Part shown: one piece after another, positions 46,210 to 58,170 of the stretch | Position numbering within the stretch: the first letter of the stretch is position 1 | Layout of the letters: each line of letters begins with the position of its first letter | Assembly: GCA_024138025.1 (NCBI GenBank) | Contig: JAMXBD010000170.1 | Location: 868,001-932,000 of the forward strand | Direction of reading: 5' to 3' | From: Combretum micranthum | Lineage: Eukaryota; Streptophyta; Magnoliopsida; Myrtales; Combretaceae | Length of the DNA stretch: 64,000 bases | Notes under the pieces: model-generated | What the model was told of the DNA's origin: nothing | Databases searched by the model: none | Seen by the model: the letters and a program-made list of their open reading frames with translations, nothing else | Made by a program: the position numbers and the translations under genes

Positions 46210-46989
46210 TATCTTGATTCTTGAGCAATTATATAGTCAACACACGTATTAGTTTATATGGAAATTATAGAATAATAACAATGTGAAAGAGTTTATAAGG
46301 GACATTTATGTCTTTAATTATCCTTATGTTTTCCATGAATTGATTTTTCCTTGAGAGGTCATATAAAATAAATAAACGTGACATATGAAGTCATGATTGT
46401 TGAATTCGGCTGAGATTTGTTGAAAATGCATTTAGTTCTATCTTTCCATATGCACCAAAAAGTGACTGCAATTTTTATTGATCGTTTTCGTAACCGTATT
46501 CTTGTCAATAATTCGTTCTAAAATTTTCAATTAGTTTTCTTTTAAAATATTAAGAAAAACCTTACAAGTTCAAACATCCAATTACCATATACTAATAATC
46601 TTAAAATTTAGTGGTATCATCCCATTTCTTCAGTATCAAGAAAAAAGAAAAATTAATACGCAACCTAGGATCTTTTTAATATCTTTGATATCTTTTTACC
46701 TATTTAAGAGGATGTATATGTTGCCAAAAAGATGAAGACAAAATATATATTACTCTCTTTTAAAATTGAGCACTCAATAAATCCTTATAGAGTTAGATTT
46801 ATTTACCCTTTGCTTTTTTCATTTCTACAAGGCTACCAATTAAAATCCTCTTTTTCAATGTGTAAAACATATATTTTTAAACTTGTTCTCTTAAATTTAT
46901 GTGAATTTTTACATTGCAATATTTACATTCCAAATATCACCTTTACCATAATTATGAAATAGAACAAACAAATAATTTTTAAATGCAGG

Positions 46990-47095
46990 ACCTTAGACAA
47001 AGTCGGATCAGATACATAATAGATGCAAATTAGATTCAAGTGAAATACCAAAAGGAAAAAAAAAAAAAAAAAATCCAAACAAGCCCTGATTTTGA
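46990..47095. repeat. MITE family A remnant (partial)
   Basis: GTCGGATCAGATACATAATA and ATCCAAACAAGCCCTGA resemble family A interior and end; an A-run interrupts it. Confidence 0.3.
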
Positions 47096-47361
47096 CTACA
47101 CTAAGAAAATCAATAAACAACACTTATTGCAAGTTGCAAAACTGATTGCACGGTTTCATATACTTATGCTATGATTGCATTTTATTTTTTGGAATACAAT
47201 TGGCATGCGTTTATGCTACTGTTAGATAAGGGGATCTTCATTTGAAGGATGTATATGGTCTCATAAAGGAATATATTTGTGTGCTTGACACCATATCCAA
47301 CAAATAAAAATATATATATTGATATTAGATTAATATTCTTTACTATATTTTTTTATTAAAC

Positions 47362-47482
47362 TGTTACGATCCCACATTGGTTCTATAAGAAATTATAGAA
47401 TGGTATTTAAATTTAAAGGGTTCTCCCACCTAATAGGCTAGTTTTTTGGGTTGGACTCTCTCTTTAGACTTAATACTTAACA
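47362..47482 (+). repeat. TRIM 5' LTR
   Basis: 121 bp; differs from the other LTR by scattered substitutions such as CACATTGGTTCTATAAG versus CACATCGATTCTACGAG. Confidence 0.88.
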
Positions 47483-47675
47483 TTGGATGCTCTCGTTGAG
47501 AGACCAATGCTAGCGGAAGGGACGACCTAGGAAGGGGCGACCTGAAAAAGGGCTATCTAGGAAAGGGCTACCTAAAAAAAGAGTTAGAGTACATCCATCT
47601 AAAGTAAAAAAGCCATCCAGAGTGGGCCACCTAAAGTAGGCCGCCGAGGACGTCGGCTTCTTAAGGAGTGGGTAA

Positions 47676-47796
47676 TGTTACGATCCCACATCGATTCTAC
47701 GAGAAATTATAGAATGATACTTAAGTTTAAAGGATTCTCCCACTTAATAGACTAGTCTTTTGTGTTGGCCTTTTCCTTTGGACTTAATACATAACA
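47676..47796 (+). repeat. TRIM 3' LTR
   Basis: 121 bp, collinear with 47362-47482; preceded by the purine-rich stretch and followed by the duplicated TAAAC. Confidence 0.88.
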
Positions 47797-47801
47797 TAAA
47801 C

Positions 47802-50800
47802 CCATCTAATGAACGGCTTACATCTCATGTCATTAGCTTTATCCGAATCATCACCAGATAAAACATGACAACAATGAACTGCTTTCATTGTAAGAATAAA
47901 TATTGTGTCTAAGCCATATGAAGGAAATTACATGAAAGTTTTACACCATAGCAAAAATTTAAGGTATTGGGTTGATAAATCTTTTCTATATTCTTTTCTT
48001 AGCCAACGTATCTCCAATGTAAGACTCTTTTTATCTAAACTCACAACTGTTATCATATTATTTTTTTTCATCAGACAATCCTTTCAATAATCGATGTTCT
48101 ATAGATATAGACAAATTATAAAAGCTATTGAAAATTGAAAAGGGAGAAAAAAATTTATTTGCTGCTCTCAAATTTTATATCTCCGAGCTTATCATTTAAC
48201 TCTTAAAAAATGGAATGAAGTAGAGTCTAATTTTTTATGTCTTAATGTGGTTTTATTTTTTTTTTAACTTAAATGCCTTAATGTGGTTAAGAGAGCTAGA
48301 TTCTTTGTTCTTTTCTTTATGGACAGGGACCCAAGTCCAATTTTGAAGAGCTAAGGAATATTAACAGGACTTATTTGCAACTTAAAATTAAAAAGGAATC
48401 ATGTTATTATATATATTTGCCAACGACAGAGAAGAGGTATCTTCGAATTTTCGATATCATGGGACAGATAGTTCCAATGAATCAGCAGAACTATTACACT
48501 CTATCTATTGTTTTTCGTTCACTCATTGTGTTGCGTAGACTTCTTGCCAGAATTAAAGAAAATCGAATGATAATTGCAATTAATTAATTATCAAAGTTCA
48601 CCTAGCGTTTGATTATTTTATTTAGGATAAATATCAAATTTAGTATTGAAAATTCAATTTGCAACCTCAATTTTAATTTTTTAATTTAATAATAATTAAT
48701 CAAACTTTTTGTAACTACTTTTACTACTTCCTTAATATAGTTTGTTCTATTCCCAAATATGGAAAATGAAGCATATCATTAAATTTATACAATCTTCCCT
48801 CCTCTAAAGTAGTTATGCTTTTGATTTGTTGATTTGACATCTGTTTTATATTTATTTCAATCAAACTATTTGTCAAAATCGGATAAATATGGAAAATGGC
48901 ATTGTTACTCATAAATAGACCTTACAGATCATATATAGATAAGATTCAAATGTAAATCGAATACAGATAAGATACAGATAAAAAACATATTATCCAAACA
49001 GACTCAGTACTATTAGACATACTATTAGACAATCTCTTTCACATATGCAAACAGAGCAAACGGTGTTAATTAGATAGTACGTAAAAGTAATTGCAAAAAG
49101 TTTGATAAGATAATAAATTGACTATCTTAAAATTTATGTAAGAAAGTTGAATTTTATGTAAAATTTATGTGTCAAATTTGACATTTTTTCTTTTATTTAT
49201 TCTTCTTCCATATGTCTATCCTCGCTTTTATCAATCATTTGCTGATAGTTTTAGATTTACAATAATTAATATGGATTGTGATCTTCACTTTTAATCTATA
49301 AATTTTGCTAACAATAACTTGTCAAGAGGTTGATACGTTCTATTATACGAGTTTAAGGAGACACTTGTAAAAGATTGGTGTAGTGTAGTGGTATAGATAT
49401 TAGTTTTTTTCAATGCCATTAACCTAAATTCAATTACCCTCTCCCAATAAATTGTAATAAATGGAATTTGTGGGAAAAAAAACACTTAAATGCATAAAAA
49501 AAGGATGTCTTCCACAAATTAAAAAATAATTTTAGGAGACGTTCTTTTTGTACAACTAGAAATAAATCTCTCATCTTCCTTTACAAATCACCCTACTCTT
49601 ATAGTCTTGTTAGTAATAACAGGAAGAAGATGGAAGTTACACAACTACAATTTTTAATTGAGTGCTCAAACCCAAACTCATTTTATCAATAAAGTCATGA
49701 ATTGAGTAAAAGACGTAGAAACTCCATGATGTAAACAAAGAAATTCAAATTTATGTTATAGTAGGCTAATGATCTATAAGTAATAAGCAAAACCCTAAAA
49801 CAAAATCCTAGAGAAATTTGTACAATAGAGATCATCTAATTAGGATTTTATAATCAAATCTCGAAGAAACAAATAGATTAGGGTTGTTTTGAAATTCATA
49901 GATTAAACTTGAGAAATTAGGTTAAAATGATAATTGGTGGAAACAAATCTTAAGAATGTACTTAAGAATAAATAAGATAAATTCACAAGAATAGGGTCCA
50001 TGATATAGACTATGATCATAAATAAACAAGAAGAGCCCTAGAATGACAACCTACCTATGCTTTCAAAATCTAACTCTAAAGACTTTCTCCATACTTTTAC
50101 AACTAACTCAATACTTTTACAACCAACTTAAGGAGCCTGTTCAACATTTTCTAAACCAACTCTATGAAGCTCTATGGATCTAAAAATGCTTTTAGAAAGC
50201 ATTAGCAGTTTACACTTTCAAAAATGACTCCATGAAGCATTAAGGTTTGCGCTTTCAAAAATGATCTAGGGGACATTCAAGTCCAAAGCTCTAAAATTAA
50301 CTCCAATGGTCTAATTCTATGTGATCATCAAGTAAGCCTTCATAGTCAAAATATAATTAATCTATATGGCTACTTATTGGATATGATTGTTGCATTAGTT
50401 ATTTTGAGTCACATATGGTTTAACATACATATGCATTAAGTTTGTCCACATGGTCTATGGTTTCTTGCTAAGATGTAGGATCATTTTGTTTGGGAAATTT
50501 CTGTTCAATTTTCAGGTGCTCATAAAGAGGACAAGGAGAATGGGTGAAGATAAGACTACTGAGCATTATGTATGTCCAAAGTGGGAACACAATGATTCAC
50601 AACACCCTTCGATATTGAGAATGATAATTTTGCTTGTTATTTCTAAAAAATTAGAAATTTTCTATTTTAGCATAATCAATAAATGTACATGGTAGTCATT
50701 AAAGAAAATGTATAGTATTTCCTCTTGAAAACTATTAATTTAAAAAAACAACCAGGATTTCAAGAATAACACACTTGTGCCTTTTGAAAAACATTGCTAT

Positions 50801-52499
50801 TGCAAAATTTTCTCCCTATTATATTACCAAATTAATTGTATATATCACTCACGGTTATTTATTTAGGTGGAATTATTATTTGACTTAGGGTTTTCTTGAC
50901 TAATTTAACACATTAATGGTTAATAGAAGTCAAATCAAGTAGTAAATTGTCCTAAAAAATAATTACAATTGCATATTGACGCATATAATCTAATAGAAAA
51001 TAGAAACGGTTATGGTGAAGGAAAATTAAGGGTAATGTCAAAACAACTACTTAAAACTAAGTTATTTCAATTTTATACCTAAAGTTTAAAATTCTTAACT
51101 TTTATATACAATCCAACTTCTATAGTCTGAAATATATACTATGAGTTTAGAATCGGCCTTATTGAACTTTTCGTTTGTCACTTTTTCCGCCTCCGCTACA
51201 TTTGGAAAGATTGAATGGCGGCATAGTGCAGCTACATAGGTTGAAATGTAGGTAAGATGGTCGCCACAGTAAATTTTGACAATTAAAATGCTATGACCAT
51301 TAACGGCTTTAAAATTAAGGAATATGATTATTTGAAAAAGTCCAAGTTGTGTTTTTCACACTACTCCAAAAATTTATTATGATATTCTATGGGTGTAGTC
51401 TCATCTTTCACAAGAATGGTGTGAGGAAATTTAAAAAAATTTATAAGGTTAGATAGTCAATATTGTAGCAACATTAACTACAAGTTTTTGGATCAAATGG
51501 TTAAATATATAATATAATAAAGTTACCATTACGATGTTCAATAATACTTCAACAAAAATAAGGCCATGAATTTATCAATTGCTATTCAATGGTTTGTTTT
51601 GCCGGTGAATGTCAATTTAATCCTCTTCTTTTCTTCAAGCAGTGTAAATGTGTTAACTTGAAATTTAGAAGCATCTCTATACTTTACTAGTTTTCAACAA
51701 AAATCCTATATATAATGACATATCATTGATAAGGGATGTGAATTGTATGTAAATTTGGTAATTCTAGAAATTGGAGTGCTTGTATAGTATTAATAGTTTT
51801 TAAGGAAACTTCTATGTTTCTATTAACCGGAAGAAATAAAGATTTAAAAACTGGAATGATTATGGGAGTTGACATAATAGGCATTCTAATAGTTTGATCA
51901 TGCATAAATTTGAACGCTTTGATAATTTAACAGATGAGACTCATAAAAAAAAGGATGAAATATAGAATTTTCTTTAACTTTCAGAAGATGCTGCACTAAT
52001 TTAACAAAAAATAAAATAATTTTTTTTCCCTCAAACATAGGGATGTGCATTAAGCTTTTTCCTTCTAAAATTAGGGTAATCGTAAATACGATCTAATATA
52101 CTAATACGCACAGAAAGTCCTCAAAAGAAAAAGATTTATCTCTTAATAACTTCTAGGAAAATACAAATATCCTCTGTTATTACTAGAACCCTAAAGCCAT
52201 AGCCATCTTATGAAGGGTCATAAATAATAAAAATTTAATTTAAAAATTTACCTGCATATATTTATGGAAAAATTACAAATTATCCTCCCAAACTTTCATC
52301 TAGTGCTTATTCATTCTGGAATTTTCATAGCGAGTTTTTTGATCCCTTGAACTTTCAAAAATTGTTACAAGGAAAGATACTTAATATTTTCTATTAAAAC
52401 AAAATAGAAACAGTTTAAAGTTTAAAAGATAAAAAAAAAAAATTATTTTGAAAATTGAGGGATAAATCCGTACCATATTTATCCATATTCAAGTAATAA
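47802..52499. other. Intergenic, mostly unassigned
   Basis: No gene. Holds a family A MITE (48835-49008), a weakly tRNA-like stretch near 49378-49440, and MULE-end-like sequence around 51035-51130 and 52262-52480 (phrases such as ACAAATTATCCTCCCAAACT facing TGAGGGATAAATCCG). No complete element can be drawn. Confidence 0.4.
48835..49008. mobile_element. MITE family A copy
   Basis: Contains TTGTTACTCATAAATAGACC, GTAAATCGAATACAGATAAG and ends ATTATCCAAACAGACTCAG; left end near TTTGACATCTGTTTTATATT. Confidence 0.5.
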
Positions 52500-52554
52500 T
52501 GCAAAGGGGGTGTGCTCGCGCTTCCCCGAAAAGCTACCTAACACCGAAAGATCA

Positions 52555-52564
52555 GCCGACGTGT
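52555..52564 (+). promoter_or_regulatory. Overlapping DRE/CRT and ABRE core motifs upstream of the gene
   Basis: GCCGAC (52555-52560, matching RCCGAC) overlaps ACGTGT (52559-52564, an ABRE core) about 355 bp upstream of the start codon. In plants these bind DREB/CBF and ABF factors. Function here is inferred from motif and position only. Confidence 0.4.
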
Positions 52565-52837
52565 GAACCCATGAACAGGGTTAGGACAACACCCCAACAG
52601 ATCAAAAAAACAGTTAGATGATGTCGTTAATTATCATTCAAGACATTTCCTTCTAGAACAAAAAGATCCTTAACCTCCCCCAAGATGAAACTTTAAATTT
52701 GACCACTAAGTTTAGCCGCGTGTAAAGATCTAAGTTTTTGTCGACACTGATGACATAAAAAAACAAGGACAAGTCTAGTCAAAACCTGACGTTACATTGC
52801 AACTTGCAGGTCCCCTCCCAACTCTCTTGTCCTTCCC

Positions 52838-52844
52838 TTTTAAA
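52838..52844 (+). promoter_or_regulatory. Possible TATA-like element
   Basis: TTTAAAG about 75 bp before the ATG, in a pyrimidine-rich stretch (CCCTCCCAACTCTCTTGTCC) typical of plant core promoters. Confidence 0.3.
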
Positions 52845-52917
52845 GCCCTTCACAATTTTCCCAATCGTCCCTCGAGAATTCTTACATAAGATTGGAGATT
52901 AGATTAAAAATTAAAAC

Positions 52918-55900
52918 ATGGGTTTCTCAAAAGAAGAGAAATCAATTGTTGGAAGGCTATGGAGATGTGTGAAGACCGTGTTTTTCTTAATCACTATGTT
53001 GGTGTCTTTGCTGTTCTTTTCTGCTCCTGTTCTTCTTGTTATAGCAGATGCTTTTATACCTTCTGCTCTTTTATCAGCTTCCTTAGCTTATACTTCTTCT
53101 CCTCTTTCTCTTCAAAATCTGTCTTCCCATTACAATGATTATGATTTTAGGTACTCCCTTGTTGATATTCCTCTCGTCTCAATTGTCAGATCAGCAATCA
53201 TCATCTGTAAGTATCAAGACGTTAGTTTTGATTTAATTTTTCATGTTTTGGTGGATTACTGTAATTTGAATTGATAATTATAGAGGTGAAAGTTAGCTGA
53301 AGTTTGTATTACCTTTTCGATTTGTTAGCTTGACGACTAAGAACTTGCATATTAGTATTCATGTCTAAATCTACTATAAAATTATAATTGTGTCACATAA
53401 ACCAATTAAAGTTACACAGCATTTCTATAATCCCATTGACGAAACTGTTTCTGTAGAATTTCTATAACAATTGTTAATAAAACCACTTTTTTTTTTTTTC
53501 TAATCTATACATGGATATATAACTAATGATGTAAATTTTATCAAATTGCAGTTGTGTATAGTTTATGTGATGGACCAAGACTATCAAGAGGACCTTACCT
53601 AGGAATAACAACCATATGTTGTGTGTTATCGGTGGTTTTTGTTGGCGTGAAAGGTTCATATTATGTGAGTAGTGTGTTGGGGGTGGACAGCATGGAGATG
53701 GGTCTGATCATTAGCTCTTTGGTTTTGGCCATTGGACATATTGTTGTGGCGTACAAGATCAGTTGTAAGGAAAGAAGGAAGCTTCTGGTGTACAAAATTG
53801 ACATCGAAGCAGTAAGTCTTAATTTCCCTCCTCCCTTTTTATGTTTCTATTTCTCTTTTTTTTTCCCTCTTTTGGTCGATTAAAACAAAAAGAGACGTTT
53901 GAAAGTCCGACTTGTAAAGAGCATGGGAACGGTTATGTTTTGGTTTTACTTTCCAAGGATAAATTAGTTTTGTTGTATCTAAACTTTGACAAAGTGAACA
54001 ATAAATAACTGAATTTTTAAAAATTTCAATTTCATATCTAATTAAATTTTTTGTATCTCACACAATAATTGTCTGGTACATTTTTCTTACTTTGAGAAAT
54101 AATAAAAGAGTGAGGTTATGAAAATGGGCAGAAAAGTTTAATTAGATATGAAATTGGTTTTTTTAAAGTTCACATACATAAAAGTTTAACTATATATGAA
54201 ATTAATCTTTTTTAAAAGTTCGCATACATAATTATCTACTTCGTCAAAATTCAGATACTAAAAATGGATTTTTCCCCTTCTTTTTCAACGTTTGGACATT
54301 ATAATTGGTTCCAATTGGTTAAATACTTTTAAAAGATTCATTTAGCTTCATATATCATGTAAAATAATTGATGGCATAGAAATCATAGATTGTTGTTACA
54401 GTTTGTTTAATATATATTGATACTTCCATGTCACTCGCCAAATACTTAACATTACACTTAATATACCTTTCTACCTTTTGAAGCCTTAGAAAAAAAAAAA
54501 TTTAACAGTGTTCTAATCTTGATTGCATACTAGCAAAACCTTTGTTACTAAATGACATAAACATTAGTTTATGGGAGAATTGACTTAGATTTGATTTCTT
54601 GATTTCCTAAAAAGTCTAACGGATTAAAAAAAGAAAAAAAAAACTTTATTAACATTTATAATGAATGATTGGATTAAAATGGCCTAAAAGAAAAGTTGAA
54701 AGATGAGATAATTTATTCTATTGTTATATATCTATGGTCATTAAATTTTCAATCTTTATATCATGATTGCAAGAAGGGGAACACTTGATGGAAATGATCA
54801 AAACGTGGAACGTGAATGGGTATCCAATTTAGTTGTTTTGTACCTATCAATTGGTACTTGGAATTCAAAAGTCAATTATTACGGAAGAAATATCAATGCC
54901 TATCTTAAAATTTGTACTTTTCTTATATCGTATGGTCATAATATGTGCTGAATAATTGAGATGTTAAAATTTGGAATCATTATTAATTTCTAATCTTTTT
55001 ACACTTCTATTAAATTTTGATTGTTCAACCATTATGAGTTATGACAAAAAAATAATTTATCTTTCAATCCAGTTCTGCCAGATGTTGATTAATCCGAAGA
55101 TATACATGATATAAGGATAAATTATTTGTGTGAAATCATTTCGATATCAAATTGGCATGTTTGGGTTGTCGGATTTTTATCTGTATAAGTAACTTATCAA
55201 TATCAAATTAGTATTCATTCGATTTAGTTAATTTATGAGTAAAACTATCATTTTTTTATCAATATCGTATCAGTATCGGTTTGGTTTAAAAATGATACTA
55301 GAATGATACTAAACCCATGTATCCAAAAAGACCCGATCTGTTTGTTTCATCATATTCTGGTCGTTTAGATATCATATTTTTATCATTTTTAAATAGATGT
55401 TTATCAAGAAATAAATACTCATTAAAAATTAATAGTTTTACTCATAAACTAATCAAATAGATTCAATACAAATAAGATATAAATAACAATCCAATAATCC
55501 AATTATAAGTATAAATTGGTTGTCGTTACAATGTATCTTATTTGCTTTTTTCTTGATCCAAGGAATTCTAAAATACCTCTTTCATATGCACCCCCACAAC
55601 ATATCGATCTTCTTCTTCTTCTTGTTTTTTTCTTTTTTTTTGGCCAAACATAATATATCTATCAGCAAGGACGGATATGGTTGTCCATTATTTCAATGGG
55701 ATCTCCCAAAGTTATGCTCAACGTGTTTCTCCAAAATAATGCAACCATCTTTTCTTTCTTATTTCATATGATCACAAATACAGAAAATTCTATTATCCCC
55801 ATCATATTTTATTATGCCACCGGCTTTGTCGCTTATTTAAATCTCATGATAATGAAATACTTAACACATTAATTATTATATTTGTTTTTAATGGTTAGAT

Positions 55901-56568
55901 GATTCATTTAATAATCCTATTGATTGGACCGTAAATACAAGAGTTTTTTCGGTTCCGTGAGCGTTCAACCAAGCATCTAACTATTAAAATAAATATAATA
56001 TTTAGAACATTAACTATTTTAGTTGTATGACTACAAATAGGTATGGAATGAGCTTTTGGATAGTGATGGGACCGGTCCCGTTAAAATTAAGGACATAACT
56101 ATGAAATTTCCCTTACAAATACATATGAAAGAAGAAAAATAGTTTTGATCCTCGAAGAAAAAATATATTAAAACATAGAACGTAATATCTAATAAATAAT
56201 TTTTTATAGATAAAAATATTTAAAAAAGAGTATCCTAAGTTTTAGGGTAGGAAAATCATCATCAGCTATATAGGCATAGAGAGCATGAGACTTTCCAACT
56301 AATATCTGATCGTTAAAATAAAATATTTAAACAATATATAAACTACTAAGTATAACATGCACCGTTAAAATATCAGTTAGGACATATTTTGTTAAAAGAC
56401 ATCAAGAAATCATAGAATTTTCTCTTAGACGTGTTAACGTTATTCATAAGTTAAAGTGTAAATTAATTAGTTAATAATTTCATGACGACATGAATGCAGG
56501 TATCAGCTTGCAAGAAAGGCTTCCCAAGATACCACCAGAAGATCCTTCAGGAAGAAAGGGAGAAATGA
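52918..56568 (+). CDS. Plant multi-pass membrane protein, three coding exons (205 aa)
   Basis: Coding exons are 52918-53206, 53552-53811 and 56500-56568, joined by GT-AG introns of 345 bp and 2688 bp; phases fit (289 + 260 + 69 nt) and give 205 residues ending EERE-K-stop. Donors are strong (CTGTAAGT, CAGTAAGT). The protein has about four hydrophobic segments: 19-45 (FFLITMLVSLLFFSAPVLLV), about 85-100 (LVSIVRSAIII), about 112-135 (YLGITTICCVLSVVFVG) and near 150-170 (LIISSLVLAIGHIVVAY). The motifs DIPLVSIVRS, YSLCDGPRLSRGPYLG, GHIVVAY, ERRKLLVYKIDIEA and CKKGFPRYHQK are those I associate with a conserved plant-only family, also seen as the membrane N-terminus of some plant alpha/beta-hydrolase-like proteins; no hydrolase domain follows here. 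Molecular role unknown; a membrane location is inferred. The ATG is preceded by an AT-rich leader and fits the conserved start. No disruption was found, so it is probably functional. Confidence 0.88.
53207..53551 (+). other. Intron 1 of the membrane-protein gene
   Basis: GTAAGTATC at the donor and TTGCAG at the acceptor. It splits a Phe codon (T then TT) between residues 96 and 98. No repeats seen inside. Confidence 0.85.
53970..54270. mobile_element. Foldback element in intron 2
   Basis: Left arm TTGTATCTAAACTTTGACAA then AATTTCATATCTAATTAAA pairs with the reverse complement of the right arm, TAGTATCTGAATTTTGACGA then AATTTCATATATAGTTAAA. An additional internal copy of AGTTCACATACATAAAAGTT and AGTTCGCATACATAATTA lies in the right half. 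Confidence 0.65.
55154..55331. mobile_element. MITE family A copy in intron 2
   Basis: Starts GGCATGTTTGGGTTGTCGG, contains AATTTATGAGTAAAACTATC and TATCAGTATCGGTTTGG, ends near ATGTATCCAAAAAGAC. Confidence 0.6.
55332..55500. mobile_element. Second MITE family A copy in intron 2
   Basis: Follows the first with no gap: CCGATCTGTTTGTTTCATCA, TTTAGATATCATATTTTTAT, AGTTTTACTCATAAACTAAT, ending AATCCAATAATCC. Its internal words are those of the copy at 32248-32468. Confidence 0.55.
55864..56116. mobile_element. MITE family B copies in intron 2 (half copy plus full copy)
   Basis: A full copy at about 55942-56116 starts AGTTTTTTCGGTTCCGTGAG and ends AACTATGAAATTTCCC, with AAATACAAG (55933-55941) and AAATACATA (56117-56125) as a 7-of-9 target duplication. 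Directly upstream, 55864-55932 (TTAATTATTATATTTGTTTT ... TTGATTGGACCGTAA) looks like the right half of another copy. Confidence 0.6.
56260..56430. repeat. MITE family B-like copy in intron 2
   Basis: Contains CATGAGACTTTCCAACTAAT, CGTTAAAATAAAATATTTAA and ends AATCATAGAATTTTCTC, parallel to family B. No clean target duplication. Confidence 0.45.
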
Positions 56569-58170
56569 CCTAAATTTTAAAGTTCCAATTAAAATCAGAA
56601 GATAATTAATTTCTGATTAATCAATTTGATAGGCCAACCACGATCTTTTGGGGGATCAGTTTTCAGGTAATCTTTTCACTGACTCTGATTTGCTACGACT
56701 CTGTCATCCTGTCCATATTTACTTGTCAAGAAAAGCTTTCGTTTTTCTTTTTTTTTTTTGGCCTTTTTTATTTTCAAAAAAGAAAAGGTTTGCTCGGTCG
56801 GATCCACTGCATGAAATCATGAAAGCTAAATTTCCTTCTTTATTTTATATTATCCAATTTCGACTGTTGTTAAAATTGTAAAACACAATATAAAAAATAG
56901 AAAGTTGGTATAATTGATAAAGTGATGGTCAATTTTATTTTATTTTATTTTATTTTTCCTCATCATGTGCGGTCTGATGTGGCAACCATGAAGCATGACA
57001 TAGCGACATCAATTTTATCAATAAACATCATTGCCACCATTTACTAAATTCTAAATACATTATAATATATTAATCTCCAGTGGTTTCTGCTTCACCATGA
57101 CGTGATAGACATAAAAAATTCTCAGATATTTTTGAGTTTTTGCAATAAACTATTTAGCTTATTCGATCACTTGAAGAAAATCTCCATTATGTGATGGTGA
57201 TAGGTGGGTTTAAAAATGTAACATGGGTACACTTGTTAGCCACTACCTTTTATTTGCATATATTGGGTGTGTTTGTATGGAAAAAAAAACGTGTTTCAAT
57301 CCTTCTTTCTTGTAATATAATTAAAATGCTTTTTAATGTCTAGATAAAAATCATAACATAAAATTATGAATTCGTCTATGATCTCATCAATAAAACCGTC
57401 CAATCAATCATCTAAATATTAAAATATATAAAATTAAATTAATTAGTACATATATATTAAGTATTTCAATCGGACTATCAAGTTTGAAATATGAATTTAA
57501 GCCATTAACAGAATTGGTTTCCTAGAAAAGGATGGAATTATAGAATTTTCCATCATAGTTAATAGTTAGGATGATATTTAACTATTATTATAGAAAATAT
57601 TAATTAAAATAAAAAAAATATTGTCGCGTCTTGTAATAATAAATTATTGTCATCATTATTGTCACGTATTTTCTATAAACCATTACTATTTGTATCATTT
57701 ATAATACTTTTTAAAAGTTGTAAAGTTTTTTATTATAATAGGTATCAAAATAAGTTAATCCAGGCTATAGTTTCTCATCTAACTCTTCATCCTTGAACTT
57801 CTAAGGATAAAACAATAAGAGGGAAAAATGGAACTTCTAACTATGTAAATGTTGAATTACATGCAACTTTGTTCACATTAAGAAGTTCGATTAATGTTTT
57901 TGTTGGGGAAAATAATGATTTTGAAACGTGTACCTAAAATCTTGTGCAAAGATATTGTCCTTTGGCAGATGCGAACCAACCCAAATATTTATGATGTTTC
58001 CATGGTTTGCAGGTGTATCCGAAACAAAAGCTGTTGGGGCCAATACTAATGGATGACTAGAACTGTAGAGTGAAGTTAATGTATATAGTATTTTGTAAGA
58101 TGTTCTGTACAGTTACATATTTGTGTATATAAAGTGAGGATAATTGAAGGTAAGTTGAATCTCATCTTGC
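56569..58170 (+). other. Probable 3' UTR, possibly with a UTR intron
   Basis: A strong donor-like TTTTCAGGTAATC (GT at 56667) and an acceptor-like GGTTTGCAGGTGTATCC (AG at 58011-58012) could define a 3' UTR intron of about 1.35 kb; the candidate last exon at 58013-58150 (AAAAGCTGTTGGGGCC, TTGTAAGATGTTCTGTACAG) is less AT-rich than its surroundings. No AATAAA is near; TATATAAAG lies near 58128. Alternatively the transcript ends soon after the stop. The interval also holds a family B MITE and a long T/A-rich segment. Confidence 0.35.
57365..57565. repeat. MITE family B copy downstream of the stop codon
   Basis: Starts near AAATTATGAATTCGTCTATG with ATCTCATCAATAAAACCGTC, continues ATCATCTAAATATTAAAAT and ends GGAATTATAGAATTTTCC, the family B order. 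ATCATA occurs on both sides as a possible partial duplication. Confidence 0.5.

Larger units (their letters stand above)
47362..47796 (+). mobile_element. Complete TRIM (terminal-repeat retrotransposon in miniature)
   Basis: Two direct 121-bp LTRs (47362-47482 and 47676-47796) start TGTTACGATCCCACAT and end TTAATAC(T/A)TAACA. TAAAC at 47357-47361 and 47797-47801 is a perfect 5-bp target duplication. The 193-bp interior has no coding capacity, and ends with a purine-rich AAGGAGTGGGTAA directly before the second LTR, consistent with a polypurine tract; a TTGGATGCTC sequence follows the first LTR at the primer-site position. TRIMs depend on enzymes from autonomous LTR elements. The TCCCACAT start and GGACGTCGGCTTC interior recall known plant TRIM families. 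Confidence 0.9.
53812..56499 (+). other. Intron 2 of the membrane-protein gene, MITE-rich
   Basis: Donor GTAAGTCTT, acceptor ATGAATGCAG; phase 0. At 2.7 kb it is long and holds a foldback (53970-54270), two family A elements (55154-55500), family B elements (55864-56116) and another family B-like copy (56260-56430). The remaining sequence is AT-rich with no frame of interest. Confidence 0.82.

Noticed and set aside
46732..46962. 76-codon frame with hydrophobic residues
   Set aside because: AT-rich chance frame without upstream or downstream gene structure.
49378..49440. A stretch (TGGTATAGATATTAG ... AACCTAAATTCAATTAC) resembling tRNA-type A and B boxes, as in a SINE head
   Set aside because: The B box departs from the GGTTCRAAYCC consensus, no tRNA fold can be drawn, and no poly-A tail with flanking repeats was found.
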